Source of the DNA: Anthropogastromicrobium sp963652495
GTDB taxonomy: Bacteria; Bacillota; Clostridia; Lachnospirales; Lachnospiraceae
Assembly: GCA_963652495.1 (NCBI GenBank)
Contig: CAVJTU010000001.1
Span: forward strand, 41,654-105,653
Reading direction: 5' to 3'
Length of the DNA stretch: 64,000 nt
Below, one piece after another: positions 8,251 to 17,056 of the stretch. Under the pieces are notes generated by a model, which did no database searches, was not told the origin of the DNA, and was given only the letters and a program-made list of their open reading frames with translations. How positions within the stretch are numbered: position 1 is the stretch's first letter; each line of letters begins with the position of its first letter. The position numbers and the translations under genes were made by a program.

Positions 8251-9432
8251 ATGCGCAAGAGAAAAACAGGACAAGCCCTGCATCTGAGCAATCTTAATTT
8301 TAAGATCATACTATATGCACTGATACTAAGTATTATCGGTATTTTTATGGTTCACAGCGCGACGCAGAATGAAGCTGTAACCGGAATGTTTACGACCACA
8401 CAAAAACAGATCCTTGGAATGATCATCGGAATTGTCCTCATGGTGATTCTGGCATGTGTTGATTACCACAAGCTGATCAAATATTCGATTGTATTTTATG
8501 CAATCAGCATGGCACTCTTGATTTACGTAAAGTATATCAATCCATTGAATATCAGTAATGCAAACCGTTGGATGCGTCTGCCGGGATTTGGTACCATTCA
8601 GCCGTCCGAGTTTTCAAAGGTTGCCGTTGTGTTGATGGCAGTTTTCGTGCTGATGCGTATCCAAAAGCGCATTAACAACGTGTTTTATCTGCTTGCATAT
8701 TTTGCCGTGACAGGCGTGACTGTTTATCTGATCTACGTCGAACCGGATCTTTCTACATCTGTGATTATTATTTTTTCGCTTATTGCAATGGTTTTTGTGT
8801 GTGGGATCAGCTGGAAGTGGGTAGGCGGTGTGCTTGGTGTGGCTGCTGTTTTAGTGGCGGCGCTTCTGCTTTGCATTTACGAACCAGAGCAAAAGACACT
8901 GAACTGGTTTATCGATAAAGGGATTCTCCAGCAGTATCAGGCAAACCGTATCAATTCATATTTCTTTCCGGAAGAGTATCCGGATCAGACACGCCAGCAG
9001 TTAAATTCCGTCATGGCGATCGGCGGCGGTCAGTTGACCGGAAAAGGTTTGAACAATTCTACTTATGAATCCGTGAAAAACGGAAATTTTCTGTCAGAGG
9101 AACAGTGCGACTTTATTTTCGCTGTCGTGGGAGAAGAACTGGGTTTTGCAGGAAGTGCATTTATTATATTGATTTATCTGCTGCTGTTTATTGAGGGACT
9201 CAAGATTGCGGGGCGAAGTCCTGATCTTGAGGGAAGGCTTATTGCAGGCGGATTTGTCACGATGCTGTTGATCCAGTGCTTTATCAATATGGGAGTAGCA
9301 ATGCTGCTTCTGCCGAATACGGGAACACCGCTTCCATTTATCAGCGCAGGTATGAGTTCATTAATCAGCACGTACATTATGATGGGAATCCTGCTGAATA
9401 TCAGCATGCACAGAAAAATGAAAGTGTTCTGA
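8251..9432 (+). CDS. rodA: SEDS-family peptidoglycan glycosyltransferase, RodA/FtsW type
   Basis: A 393-residue polytopic protein with about ten membrane helices. SEDS motifs include NRWMRLPGFGTIQPSEF, SEEQCDFIFAVVGEE (with the catalytic-site Asp) and LPNTGTPLPFISAG. SEDS proteins polymerise lipid II with a class B PBP. The cluster with mreC, mreD and PBP2 favours RodA over FtsW. The stop is followed at once by a degenerate repeat copy. Confidence 0.9.
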   Translation: MRKRKTGQALHLSNLNFKIILYALILSIIGIFMVHSATQNEAVTGMFTTTQKQILGMIIGIVLMVILACVDYHKLIKYSIVFYAISMALLIYVKYINPLNISNANRWMRLPGFGTIQPSEFSKVAVVLMAVFVLMRIQKRINNVFYLLAYFAVTGVTVYLIYVEPDLSTSVIIIFSLIAMVFVCGISWKWVGGVLGVAAVLVAALLLCIYEPEQKTLNWFIDKGILQQYQANRINSYFFPEEYPDQTRQQLNSVMAIGGGQLTGKGLNNSTYESVKNGNFLSEEQCDFIFAVVGEELGFAGSAFIILIYLLLFIEGLKIAGRSPDLEGRLIAGGFVTMLLIQCFINMGVAMLLLPNTGTPLPFISAGMSSLISTYIMMGILLNISMHRKMKVF

Positions 9433-9468
9433 GTCAAGCGGGTCAAAATGCCTTTTGACCCCAACATC
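9433..9468 (+). repeat. MITE-like element, left end degraded
   Basis: The right half TGCCTTTTGACCCCAACATC is intact, but the left end (GATACCAGGGTC in other copies) is replaced by GTCAAGCGGGTC. The element lies between the rodA stop and the mgsA ribosome site. A flanking duplication cannot be recognised because the left boundary is lost. Confidence 0.75.
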
Positions 9469-9488
9469 ATTTTATTGGAGGTATCATT

Positions 9489-9890
9489 ATGAATATTGGT
9501 TTTATAGCAGACGATTCCAAAAAGAAACTGATGCAAAACTTCTGCATCGCATACAGAGGCATTTTAAATAAGCATAGCCTCTATGCAACGGGAACAACAG
9601 GAAGATTGATCGAGGAGGCCACAACACTGTCCGTTAATAAGTTCCTTGAAGGTCCATTAGGTGGTGAACAGCAGTTTGCGTCACAGGTCGAAAACAACAG
9701 TATGGATCTGGTATTTTACTTCCGCGATCCGGGAGAAGTCAGCCCAGGCAACACAAAGAGAGTACAAAGAGTGCTGCATCTTTGTGATATCTACAGCATT
9801 CCGTTGGCAACCAATCTGGCAACCGCCGAACTTTTGATTCGCTCCCTTGACTGCGGTGATCTTGAGTGGAGAGAGGCGTACCGTTCATGA
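9489..9890 (+). CDS. mgsA: Methylglyoxal synthase
   Basis: A 133-residue cytoplasmic enzyme converting dihydroxyacetone phosphate to methylglyoxal and phosphate, a bypass of lower glycolysis. Diagnostic segments are YATGTTGRLIEEAT, GPLGGEQQ (phosphate binding) and MDLVFYFRDP, which holds the catalytic Asp region. TTGGAGG is upstream of the ATG. The stop overlaps the start of the carboxypeptidase gene (ATGA). Confidence 0.95.
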   Translation: MNIGFIADDSKKKLMQNFCIAYRGILNKHSLYATGTTGRLIEEATTLSVNKFLEGPLGGEQQFASQVENNSMDLVFYFRDPGEVSPGNTKRVQRVLHLCDIYSIPLATNLATAELLIRSLDCGDLEWREAYRS

Positions 9891-10852
9891 GAAAAGGGAT
9901 CATTTGTACACTGGCAGCACTTTTTCTATGCGGTGCTGTCGGTGCAGCGGGCTGCATCCACTCATCGCCTACGCTTCTTGATGACTTTGGAACACATCTG
10001 GATACACTGATGACATCGGAGGATAAACTGTCAAGATTGGATGGTGTGGCTGCCAGTTTGTGCGTGATCGAAAATGAGGACGAATTTTTAGAAGATGACA
10101 TAGAGGCGCCGGCAGGTGCATTGTTCAACATTACGGATCAGAAAACTCTTTACAGCAAAAATGCAGACGAGGAGCGTGAAATTGCCAGTATTACGAAGAT
10201 TATGACGGCACTTGTGGCTATGAAGCATGCAGATTTGAATCAGGAAGTTACGATTTCCTACAGTCCGACTGATCTGGAAGGCAGTGCTGTTAAGTGTGGC
10301 TTTGAACCGGGTGATAAGATGCTGTTGTCCAGCCTTTTGAGTTCTGCGCTGATCTACTCGGGCAACGATGCTGCCATTGATATTGCGATTGCAGTTTCCG
10401 GTTCACAGGAAGCCTTTGTTGATCTGATGAATCAGGAGTGCAAAGAACTTATGACCAGTCATACACATTTTGTCAATCCGACTGGTCTTACTCAGTCAAA
10501 ACAGTATTCCTCTGTATATGATATCTACCTGATATTTCAAGAGTGCCTGAAGTATCAGACTTTTCGGGATATCATCGCGAGAGGTTCCTTTATGTGTTAC
10601 TATACAAATGCAGCCGGTGAGAATGTCACAAAAAGCTTTAACAGCACAAATCAGTATCTGCTTGGAGCGTATACGCCGCCATCAGGCGTGACTATTGTTG
10701 GCGGCAAAACTGGACACACGAATACGGCAGGATACAACCTTGTAGTACTGGCTAGGGACAGCCATCATAAGGAGTACATAGCTGTGATTCTCGGTGCAGA
10801 GTCAAAAGACGAACTATATAATCAGATGAACACATTGTTGTCGAAAATCTGA
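9887..10852 (+). CDS. D-alanyl-D-alanine carboxypeptidase (S11 family, low-molecular-weight PBP)
   Basis: A 321-residue exported serine peptidase that trims the terminal D-Ala of peptidoglycan stem peptides. An N-terminal hydrophobic signal (ICTLAALFLCGAVGAAGC) might be a lipoprotein signal because Cys follows Ala-Gly. Active-site motifs are SITK near residue 101, SGN near 157 and KTG near 271. The ATG overlaps the mgsA stop and GAGAGG lies about ten bases upstream. The short length suggests the C-terminal beta-domain and membrane helix of DacA-type enzymes are missing. Confidence 0.92.
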   Translation: MRKGIICTLAALFLCGAVGAAGCIHSSPTLLDDFGTHLDTLMTSEDKLSRLDGVAASLCVIENEDEFLEDDIEAPAGALFNITDQKTLYSKNADEEREIASITKIMTALVAMKHADLNQEVTISYSPTDLEGSAVKCGFEPGDKMLLSSLLSSALIYSGNDAAIDIAIAVSGSQEAFVDLMNQECKELMTSHTHFVNPTGLTQSKQYSSVYDIYLIFQECLKYQTFRDIIARGSFMCYYTNAAGENVTKSFNSTNQYLLGAYTPPSGVTIVGGKTGHTNTAGYNLVVLARDSHHKEYIAVILGAESKDELYNQMNTLLSKI

Positions 10853-10881
10853 TAATTTTATAAAAAAATATATTTTTCGGC

Positions 10882-10910
10882 TTGCTTTATTCAGCAAAAT
10901 ATACTATACT
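10882..10910 (+). promoter_or_regulatory. Sigma-A type promoter
   Basis: TTGCTT, a 17-base spacer and TATACT give a good housekeeping promoter about 65 bases before the small P-loop gene. Confidence 0.7.
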
Positions 10911-10974
10911 ATACGCAAGAGTTACCGTTGGTCTTAAGTGTAAAAGGCTAATTCATATAAGGAGGATCAAGCAT

Positions 10975-11394
10975 ATGGTTCAGATTATTTCAGGCAAGAA
11001 GGGCAAGGGAAAAACAAAGTATCTGTTAGACAGCGTAAACGGTGCTGTTGCATCTGCGCAGGGGAGTGTAGTATATCTGGATAAGACTGCAAAGCACATG
11101 TATGAGCTGAGCAACAAGGTTCGTTTGATCAATGTTTCGGATTATGGAATCAATTCCTACGATGCATTTATCGGATTTGTCAGTGGAATCATTTCTCAGG
11201 ATCACGATCTTGAGAAAATGTATTTTGACAGTTTTCTGAAGATTTCGTGTCTCGAGGGCAGCGACATCACAGAGGCAGTCAAGGCACTGGAAGCGATTTC
11301 TGCAAAGTTCGGAGTTGATTTTGTTTTGAGTGTTTCAGCAGATGCTACCGAATTGTCTGATGAAGTAAAGTCTCACATCATCGTGTCTTTGTAA
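10975..11394 (+). CDS. Small P-loop (ATP-binding) protein of unknown function
   Basis: A 139-residue protein that opens with VQIISGKKGKGKTKYLL, a Walker A-like GxxGxGKT loop at residues 7-14. Later segments (VVYLDKTAKHMYEL, then DYGINSYDAFIGF) resemble no family I can name. Related proteins in Clostridia are often labelled as PilT-like, but there are no pilus genes here and the protein is too short for a PilT ATPase. AAGGAGG lies 8 bases before the ATG, which fixes the start. It has its own promoter and a strong terminator, so it is a single-gene unit. Confidence 0.75.
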   Translation: MVQIISGKKGKGKTKYLLDSVNGAVASAQGSVVYLDKTAKHMYELSNKVRLINVSDYGINSYDAFIGFVSGIISQDHDLEKMYFDSFLKISCLEGSDITEAVKALEAISAKFGVDFVLSVSADATELSDEVKSHIIVSL

Positions 11395-11427
11395 AAACGA
11401 TTAGTAAAAAAAGATTTTATGGTAGGA

Positions 11428-11453
11428 AGGAGCCGTTACCGGCTCCTTTTTTC
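11428..11453 (+). terminator. Rho-independent terminator
   Basis: AAGGAGCCG, loop TTAC, CGGCTCCTT and then T residues. It ends the P-loop gene and, read backwards, may weakly serve the convergent DUF378 gene. Confidence 0.9.
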
Positions 11454-11661
11454 ACTCATCTCCAATTCCACGGATGCGTCCATACAGGGAAAGCATATAG
11501 AGTCCGCCCACTCCTACGATTGCATAGATAATGCGCGTCAGAAGCGACATGCTTCCAAAGAGCCATGCGACAAGATCAAACTTGAAAAAGCCGATCAGTC
11601 CCCAATTTACTGCTCCAATTACCACAACAGTCAGTACAATGTAATCATATACTTTTGACAT
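11452..11661 (-). CDS. DUF378 (YuzA-like) small membrane protein
   Basis: A 69-residue protein with two membrane helices. The first ends in VVVIGAVNWGLIGFF and the second follows LVAWLFG and runs through RIIYAIVGVGGLYML. The NWGLIG and VGxxGLY patterns mark the DUF378 family, whose function is unknown. AGAGG lies 6 bases before the ATG on the minus strand. It is the only minus-strand gene in the first 31 kb. Confidence 0.85.
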   Translation of the reverse strand: MSKVYDYIVLTVVVIGAVNWGLIGFFKFDLVAWLFGSMSLLTRIIYAIVGVGGLYMLSLYGRIRGIGDE

Positions 11662-11772
11662 AATAACCTCTCATTCTGCCGTAAACGGCTTTGTTATTTG
11701 TTCTTAGTTTTTTCATCATAAAGGTATTTTATACATCGATAAAAAAACTATTTCTTTTTTTGTGAAAACTGT

Positions 11773-11778
11773 TATAAT
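11773..11778 (+). promoter_or_regulatory. Extended -10 promoter
   Basis: TATAAT preceded by TGT (TGTTATAAT) makes a strong extended -10. The -35 region is only T-rich. It would drive the 11829 operon (HlyD-like, yggS, sepF, ylmH). Confidence 0.65.
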
Positions 11779-11828
11779 GAAAAAGATGTCCGGCGCTGCG
11801 GCACCGGAAGAGAAAGGCAGGATACCGG

Positions 11829-13256
11829 ATGGCAGAAAAAAACAATAAAGTGATCCGTTACAAAAGCCGGTGGCACGGCAGCGTGATTGGTTTTCTTTTC
11901 CTTTTTATTTTTGTATATTTGATTGTACAGCTGTATTTTTTCTTTACGAAGGAGAAAATCAGCATTTTTGAGGTACAGGAAAAAGCTTTATATTCAATCG
12001 CAACGGACTATAGAGGCTTTATCACAAGGGATGAGCAGATGATTACGCTTGCAAAGGACGCATATGTAAATTATTCCGTGCGGGAGGGTCTGAAGGCTGC
12101 ACTTGGCAGCACAATCTACACAACGCAGGACATCAGTGCGATCACAGATGCACTTGTAAAGGAATACAGCAATGCACAGGTTCTGAGTGCAGCGAGTATC
12201 AATACACTAAAAACAAAGCTTGAGAAAGCAGCAAGACATGATCTGGACTCTAATTTTTCACTTGCTTATCAGGACAAAAATGATTTGGAAGTGTCTGTTT
12301 TCGATGCATATTTGATGGTCGCGTCTGATGCACTTGAAGGGATTTCTTCGGAGGATGCATACTGTGTCAAAAGCGATCAGAGTGGATATATTTTGTTCCG
12401 AACGGACAACTACGATGGCTATACGCCGGAGGATGTGACAGTATCCTGTTTTGATGAGGATGCCTATTCGATGAAGGTCTACAGCAATGGAGAACAGAGA
12501 AGTAAGGGAGAGTTTGCGTATAAGCTGGTGCCGGATGATTCGTTTAGCATCACTTTTGCGATAAGTGAGACAGATGCAGCGCGTTATCGAAATAAAAAGT
12601 ATCTTTCGATTGAACTGACTTCGATCGGTGTGACAGTAAATGGTGCATTTGACATTCACACAGCATCCGACGGCACCACGATGGCGACTATTTCTTTGAA
12701 CAAATATGGTTCAAGCTATCTGACAGAACGTTTTCTTGATTTCCGGATTGCGGAGGATGATATTAAGGGCTACAAAATTCCAAAGTCGGCTGTACTCAGT
12801 AAAGATTTTCTTGTTGTGCCGGAGCAATATGTGATCAATTCTGAGTCAAAAGGAGTGGGTGTCTTTAAAGAGGAGATTCAGTCCGATGGCAGTGCGCAGG
12901 CGGTGTTTACAAGAATTTCTATTTATGCAAAACAGGGAAACAGCTATTATATTGCAGCATCTGGCCTGACAACAGACGATTATTTAATCGGAGCAAGTGT
13001 GGAAAAAAGTGACGATGGAACAGAAACCATTACGACTGATGCGACAGACCGCCGGCTGATTGCGGTATCAGCACCGTTGTCAGGTGTCTACAGTGTAAAT
13101 AAGGGATACTGTATTTTCCGTCAGGTGGATATCATAAGTGAGACAAGTGATAATAACTACTATATTATTAACACGGGTACCTATTATGGTTTGTCTGCCT
13201 ATGATCGTATTATCTTAAATGCCGATCTGGTGACAGAAAATCAGATTATCTATTAA
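11829..13256 (+). CDS. HlyD-like membrane protein next to the sepF cluster
   Basis: A 475-residue protein with a short basic N-terminus, one membrane helix (about residues 18-40) and a large outside domain. IATDYRGFITRDEQMI shortly after the helix and IPKSAVLSKDFLVVPEQYVI in the C-terminal half resemble HlyD-type adaptor beta-barrel and lipoyl-like modules. No ABC transporter is nearby. Its place just ahead of yggS, sepF and ylmH suggests a role in the cell envelope or division rather than export, but that is inference. Confidence 0.7.
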   Translation: MAEKNNKVIRYKSRWHGSVIGFLFLFIFVYLIVQLYFFFTKEKISIFEVQEKALYSIATDYRGFITRDEQMITLAKDAYVNYSVREGLKAALGSTIYTTQDISAITDALVKEYSNAQVLSAASINTLKTKLEKAARHDLDSNFSLAYQDKNDLEVSVFDAYLMVASDALEGISSEDAYCVKSDQSGYILFRTDNYDGYTPEDVTVSCFDEDAYSMKVYSNGEQRSKGEFAYKLVPDDSFSITFAISETDAARYRNKKYLSIELTSIGVTVNGAFDIHTASDGTTMATISLNKYGSSYLTERFLDFRIAEDDIKGYKIPKSAVLSKDFLVVPEQYVINSESKGVGVFKEEIQSDGSAQAVFTRISIYAKQGNSYYIAASGLTTDDYLIGASVEKSDDGTETITTDATDRRLIAVSAPLSGVYSVNKGYCIFRQVDIISETSDNNYYIINTGTYYGLSAYDRIILNADLVTENQIIY

Positions 13257-13304
13257 GGTTTGACTAGATGATTGATGGTAAACAGGGTAAGGAGGAAATG
13301 CAAG

Positions 13305-13985
13305 ATGGTAAATGAAAATTTAAAACAGGTAAGGGACAATATTGCAGCAGCCTGCGCACGTGCCGGAAGAGATCAAAGGGACGTATTGCTTGTTGCCGTC
13401 AGCAAGACAAAGCCGGTTTCGCTGATTGAGGAGGCGATTGAGGCAGGTCAGAATACCTTCGGCGAGAATAAGGTACAGGAAATGTGTGACAAGATGGAGG
13501 TATTGCCGAAGCAGCTAAAGTGGCATATGATTGGTCATCTGCAGCGCAATAAGGTAAAGTATATTGCTGGTAAAGTTGAATTAATCCATTCCGTGGACAG
13601 TCTGCGTCTGGCAAAGCAAATCAGTGATGAGGCACAAAAATTAAACATTGAAATTCCGGTTTTGCTGGAAGTCAATGTGGCAAGAGAAGAGAGCAAGTTT
13701 GGCTTTTTCATGGAAGAAGTGGAAGATGCATGCCGGGCAATTTCTACGATGCCTGGAATTTGTGTGAAGGGCCTTATGACAAGTGCTCCTTTTGTAGAAA
13801 ATGCGGAGGACAATCGCAAATATTTTAAAAAATTATATGAATTAGCAGTTGACATTCAGAGTAAAAACATTGATAATATATTAATGAAGGAGCTATCTAT
13901 GGGCATGACCGGCGATTATGTTGTTGCAGTTGAAGAGGGCGCGACGATTGTGAGAGTGGGAACTGGCATATTTGGTTCACGATAA
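13305..13985 (+). CDS. YggS-family PLP homeostasis protein
   Basis: A 226-residue single-domain PLP-binding barrel protein (alanine racemase N-terminal fold) that buffers pyridoxal phosphate. VAVSKTKP carries the PLP lysine, and FGENKVQEM, WHMIGHLQRNK and LSMGMTGDY are family signatures. AAGGAGG nine bases before the ATG at 13305 decides the start over an upstream in-frame ATG at 13272. yggS commonly precedes sepF in Firmicutes. Confidence 0.93.
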   Translation: MVNENLKQVRDNIAAACARAGRDQRDVLLVAVSKTKPVSLIEEAIEAGQNTFGENKVQEMCDKMEVLPKQLKWHMIGHLQRNKVKYIAGKVELIHSVDSLRLAKQISDEAQKLNIEIPVLLEVNVAREESKFGFFMEEVEDACRAISTMPGICVKGLMTSAPFVENAEDNRKYFKKLYELAVDIQSKNIDNILMKELSMGMTGDYVVAVEEGATIVRVGTGIFGSR

Positions 13986-14004
13986 CACAAGAAGGAGAAC
14001 AGAG

Positions 14005-14559
14005 ATGGGTTTTTTAGATGGTTTTTTGAATAAGATGAATTTTTCTTCCACAGATGAGTACGATGGAGATTATGATATGGATATAACAGAAGAAGGCGAA
14101 GAAGAGGAGGAGGAAACCGCAGCGAGCGCAGCTGAGGAGAAAAAAGCAGAGCCGGAAACTTTAAAGGCTGAGTCTGCACCAGCTTCTTCCGCGGCAGCAT
14201 TCCGCAAGAAGCAGCCAAAGACTTCTGCAAGCAAGGTGGTTCCGATGAACGGCGTTATGAAACAGTCCGAAGTATGTATGATCATTCCAAAAGAGTATAA
14301 CGATACCAAGGACATTGCTGAAATCTTACTTTCAGGAAAAACAGTTGTGCTGAACATGGAAGCTATGAATTTTGATACTGCTCAGCGTGTTATTGATTTT
14401 ACATCAGGTGCATGTTTTACTATGGGTGGAAATTTGCAGAAGATCTCAAAGAAGATCATCATTGCAACTCCGAGCAATGTAGAGTTGTCTGGTGATTTCA
14501 CTGAACTGCTTGGCGATGACGACTCATCTGATCTTTCATCTTACAGCTTGAAGGTATGA
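14005..14559 (+). CDS. sepF: Cell division protein SepF
   Basis: A 184-residue SepF, which anchors FtsZ to the membrane and shapes the septum. MGFLDGFLNKMNF is the amphipathic membrane-binding helix. An acidic and Ala-rich linker follows (about residues 15-75), and the C-terminal SepF domain includes VVLNMEAMNFDTAQRVIDF and a glycine-rich dimer segment. GAAGGAG lies 7 bases before the ATG. It sits between yggS and ylmH as in other Firmicutes. Confidence 0.95.
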   Translation: MGFLDGFLNKMNFSSTDEYDGDYDMDITEEGEEEEEETAASAAEEKKAEPETLKAESAPASSAAAFRKKQPKTSASKVVPMNGVMKQSEVCMIIPKEYNDTKDIAEILLSGKTVVLNMEAMNFDTAQRVIDFTSGACFTMGGNLQKISKKIIIATPSNVELSGDFTELLGDDDSSDLSSYSLKV

Positions 14560-14563
14560 TGAG

Positions 14564-15322
14564 ATGAACAGAGAAGAACAGATGATTTGCAGTCATCTGC
14601 TGGATTTAGCAGAGGCTTGTGACAGAAGAGGATATCCGATAGGAAGCGATTTTCTGACGCTCAATGAGCAAAATCTGTTTTTGACTTTTGCAAAGGATAA
14701 GCTTGTGCCAGTTTCGATGAGTCTGTGCGGTGGTTATGAGTTTGCCGAACGAAAGATTATATTTTATAAACCGTTAGGAGTTGGGGAAGAATACCCGGCT
14801 CCTATCTCTTTATTATTGGTTCAGCCATTGATGAAGAAGTTTTCGGAGGAACTGACACATCGCGATTATCTGGGGGCTGTGATGAACCTTGGTATTTCAA
14901 GGGCAAAGACAGGTGATATTATCGTGCAGGAGATGCAGGCATATCTGATCGTGTCCGAACCCATAGCGGATTATATATGCGAAAATCTGACGAGAATCCG
15001 CCATACAAGTGTTGGGTGCAAAAAGGTTGACTGGCAGGAGTTTGACTATGTGCCAAAGGTAAAGGAAATCACAGGAAGCATCGCCTCCGTGCGTCTTGAT
15101 GCCGTGATCGGTCTTGCTTTTTCACAGTCTCGAAGTAAGCTGACTGCTTACATCAGCGAGGAAAAGGTACAGGTGAATGGCAAGGTTATCACGTCGAATG
15201 CCTATACCTTAAAAGATAACGATCTGGTTTCCGTGCGCGGGCTTGGAAAGTTTCGTTATAAGGGAACTTCAGCTGTCACCAGAAAGGGCAGGCTGATGGC
15301 AACTATAGAAGTTTTTATGTGA
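14564..15322 (+). CDS. ylmH: YlmH-type S4 RNA-binding protein
   Basis: A 252-residue protein with an RRM-like N-terminal half and a C-terminal S4 domain (about residues 175-240: VRLDAVIGLAFSQSRSK then VQVNGKVI). YlmH homologues bind stalled ribosomal 50S-peptidyl-tRNA complexes and are found in the sepF division cluster. It begins 4 bases after sepF. The next gene in many relatives is divIVA, but here it is aroB. Confidence 0.92.
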   Translation: MNREEQMICSHLLDLAEACDRRGYPIGSDFLTLNEQNLFLTFAKDKLVPVSMSLCGGYEFAERKIIFYKPLGVGEEYPAPISLLLVQPLMKKFSEELTHRDYLGAVMNLGISRAKTGDIIVQEMQAYLIVSEPIADYICENLTRIRHTSVGCKKVDWQEFDYVPKVKEITGSIASVRLDAVIGLAFSQSRSKLTAYISEEKVQVNGKVITSNAYTLKDNDLVSVRGLGKFRYKGTSAVTRKGRLMATIEVFM

Positions 15323-15325
15323 CTA

Positions 15326-15396
15326 TTCGGTATCATCTGAAGTACTTGCTGCTGAAGGCACGAAATACTTTTCATCGTGACTGTGAGGACACCGAA
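15326..15396 (+). other. Structured leader before aroB
   Basis: A long stem-loop pairs TTCGGTATC (15326-15334) with GACACCGAA (15388-15396), with an inner AAGTA/TACTT pairing (15340-15344 with 15366-15370). No T-run follows, so it is not a standard terminator. It might affect expression of aroB. Confidence 0.35.
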
Positions 15397-15432
15397 CAGT
15401 TACGCTTTTAAAATAAGAAAGAGAGGAACGCG

Positions 15433-16530
15433 ATGTCAAAAAGTTTAATGGTGAATGATCCGGCGCATAAGCCGATTTACGAGATTGTTTTTGAGACAGG
15501 TTTTGATAAGCTTGCAGAAAAGATAAAGCAGATTGGTCTTGAGGGAAGAAAAGTCTGCATCGTTATGGATTCCAATACCAGCCATTTGTATGGAGAAGCA
15601 GTGCGAAAGGAATTGGAATTGGTAGCGGCAAAGGTGATTTCCTTCCAGTTTCCAGAGGGAGAGCTTCACAAGACGCTTGATGTGGTGCGCGATATCTATA
15701 AAGAGTTGATTGAGGCTCATTTTGACCGCAAGGATTACCTTGCAGCGCTCGGTGGCGGTGTAGTCGGCGATATTACCGGATTTGCTGCGGCAACCTATTT
15801 GCGTGGAATTTCATTTATCCAAATTCCAACAACCCTTCTTTCACAGTCTGACAGCAGCGTGGGCGGAAAGACCGGCGTTGACTTTGATGGCTACAAAAAT
15901 ATGGTTGGTGCATTCTGTATGCCAAAGCTTGTCTATATGAATGTATCTACGCTGTCCACGATGGATGAGCGCGATTACCTGTCCGGTATGGGTGAAGTTG
16001 TAAAGCATGGCTTGATACGCGACAGGAAGTTTTTTGACTGGCTTGAAATGCATCATGAGGAGATTTGCAATCAGGACGCTGATACACTGATTGAGATGGA
16101 TTATCATAATTGCCGCATTAAGGGCGAAGTAGTAGAGGCAGATCCGACTGAACAGGGCATTCGCAGCTTATTAAATTTTGGTCACACACTTGGACATGCG
16201 ATCGAGAAACAGAAGGCAGGGGAGCTTTATCATGGTGAATGCGTCTCCATCGGCGCAGCAGCAGCAGCGTATATCAGTATGAAGAGGGGCTATTTGACCC
16301 AACATGAGTTTCAGACTGTACTTGACGCTTTTACATCATTCAAGCTGCCTGTTACCGTGACAGGAGTGGACAAGGAAGCAGCACTCCTTGCGACAAAGAG
16401 TGATAAGAAGATGCAGGGAAATCAGATTCGTTTTATTCTATTAAAATCACTTGGCGAGGCTGTAGTCGATCGTACAGTTACGATGGATGAGATGCGCGAA
16501 GCACTTGACTTTGTGTGCCAGGATGCGTGA
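15433..16530 (+). CDS. aroB: 3-dehydroquinate synthase
   Basis: A 365-residue enzyme of the shikimate pathway that turns DAHP into 3-dehydroquinate using NAD and zinc. Signatures are GGGVVGDITGFAAATYLRG for NAD, VGGKTGVDF, and LLNFGHTLGHAIE with metal-binding histidines. AAGAGAGG precedes the ATG. It is isolated from other aro genes and occupies the place between ylmH and lspA. Confidence 0.96.
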   Translation: MSKSLMVNDPAHKPIYEIVFETGFDKLAEKIKQIGLEGRKVCIVMDSNTSHLYGEAVRKELELVAAKVISFQFPEGELHKTLDVVRDIYKELIEAHFDRKDYLAALGGGVVGDITGFAAATYLRGISFIQIPTTLLSQSDSSVGGKTGVDFDGYKNMVGAFCMPKLVYMNVSTLSTMDERDYLSGMGEVVKHGLIRDRKFFDWLEMHHEEICNQDADTLIEMDYHNCRIKGEVVEADPTEQGIRSLLNFGHTLGHAIEKQKAGELYHGECVSIGAAAAAYISMKRGYLTQHEFQTVLDAFTSFKLPVTVTGVDKEAALLATKSDKKMQGNQIRFILLKSLGEAVVDRTVTMDEMREALDFVCQDA

Positions 16531-16540
16531 GGTGACTCAT

Positions 16541-17056
16541 ATGAAAAAGAAACGTGTGGCGTTTGCCGCTCTGCTATGCGTGCTACTCATTGCACTTGAT
16601 CAGATTACAAAGCTGTTGGCTGTATCTGTATTAAAGGTACATGATATCAAGCTGATTTCCAATGTATTGACACTCACATACGTGGAAAACAGAGGTGCTG
16701 CGTTCGGCATTTTCGAGAATCAGAAGTTTTTTTTCTTCCTGATTACGGCAGTGATGGTTGCTGTGTTTTTGTACTGCTATGTACGCCTGCTGAGCCAGAA
16801 GTCGTATCGTATGCTGCGGATTCTCTGTGTTACCTACACGGCAGGCGCACTCGGTAATCTGATTGATCGCATTTTCAGAGGTTACGTGGTTGATATGATT
16901 TATTTTATACCGATCAATTTTCCTGTATTTAATGTGGCGGACTGCTATATTACGATTTCAACAGCAGTCCTTTTGATTGCACTCTTTTTCTGCTACAGGG
17001 ATGACGACTTTGCATTTCTAAAACTATCAGGAAAGGCAGGGAAGAGACATGAGTGA
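16541..17056 (+). CDS. lspA: Lipoprotein signal peptidase II
   Basis: A 171-residue membrane aspartyl protease with four helices that cleaves lipoprotein signal peptides before the lipid-modified Cys. VENRGAAFGIF, GNLIDRIF (first catalytic Asp) and FNVADCYI (second catalytic Asp) are all intact. GAGGTGA sits 6 bases before the ATG at 16541. It overlaps the following pseudouridine synthase by 8 bases. A likely client is the lipoprotein at 56118. Confidence 0.95.
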   Translation: MKKKRVAFAALLCVLLIALDQITKLLAVSVLKVHDIKLISNVLTLTYVENRGAAFGIFENQKFFFFLITAVMVAVFLYCYVRLLSQKSYRMLRILCVTYTAGALGNLIDRIFRGYVVDMIYFIPINFPVFNVADCYITISTAVLLIALFFCYRDDDFAFLKLSGKAGKRHE

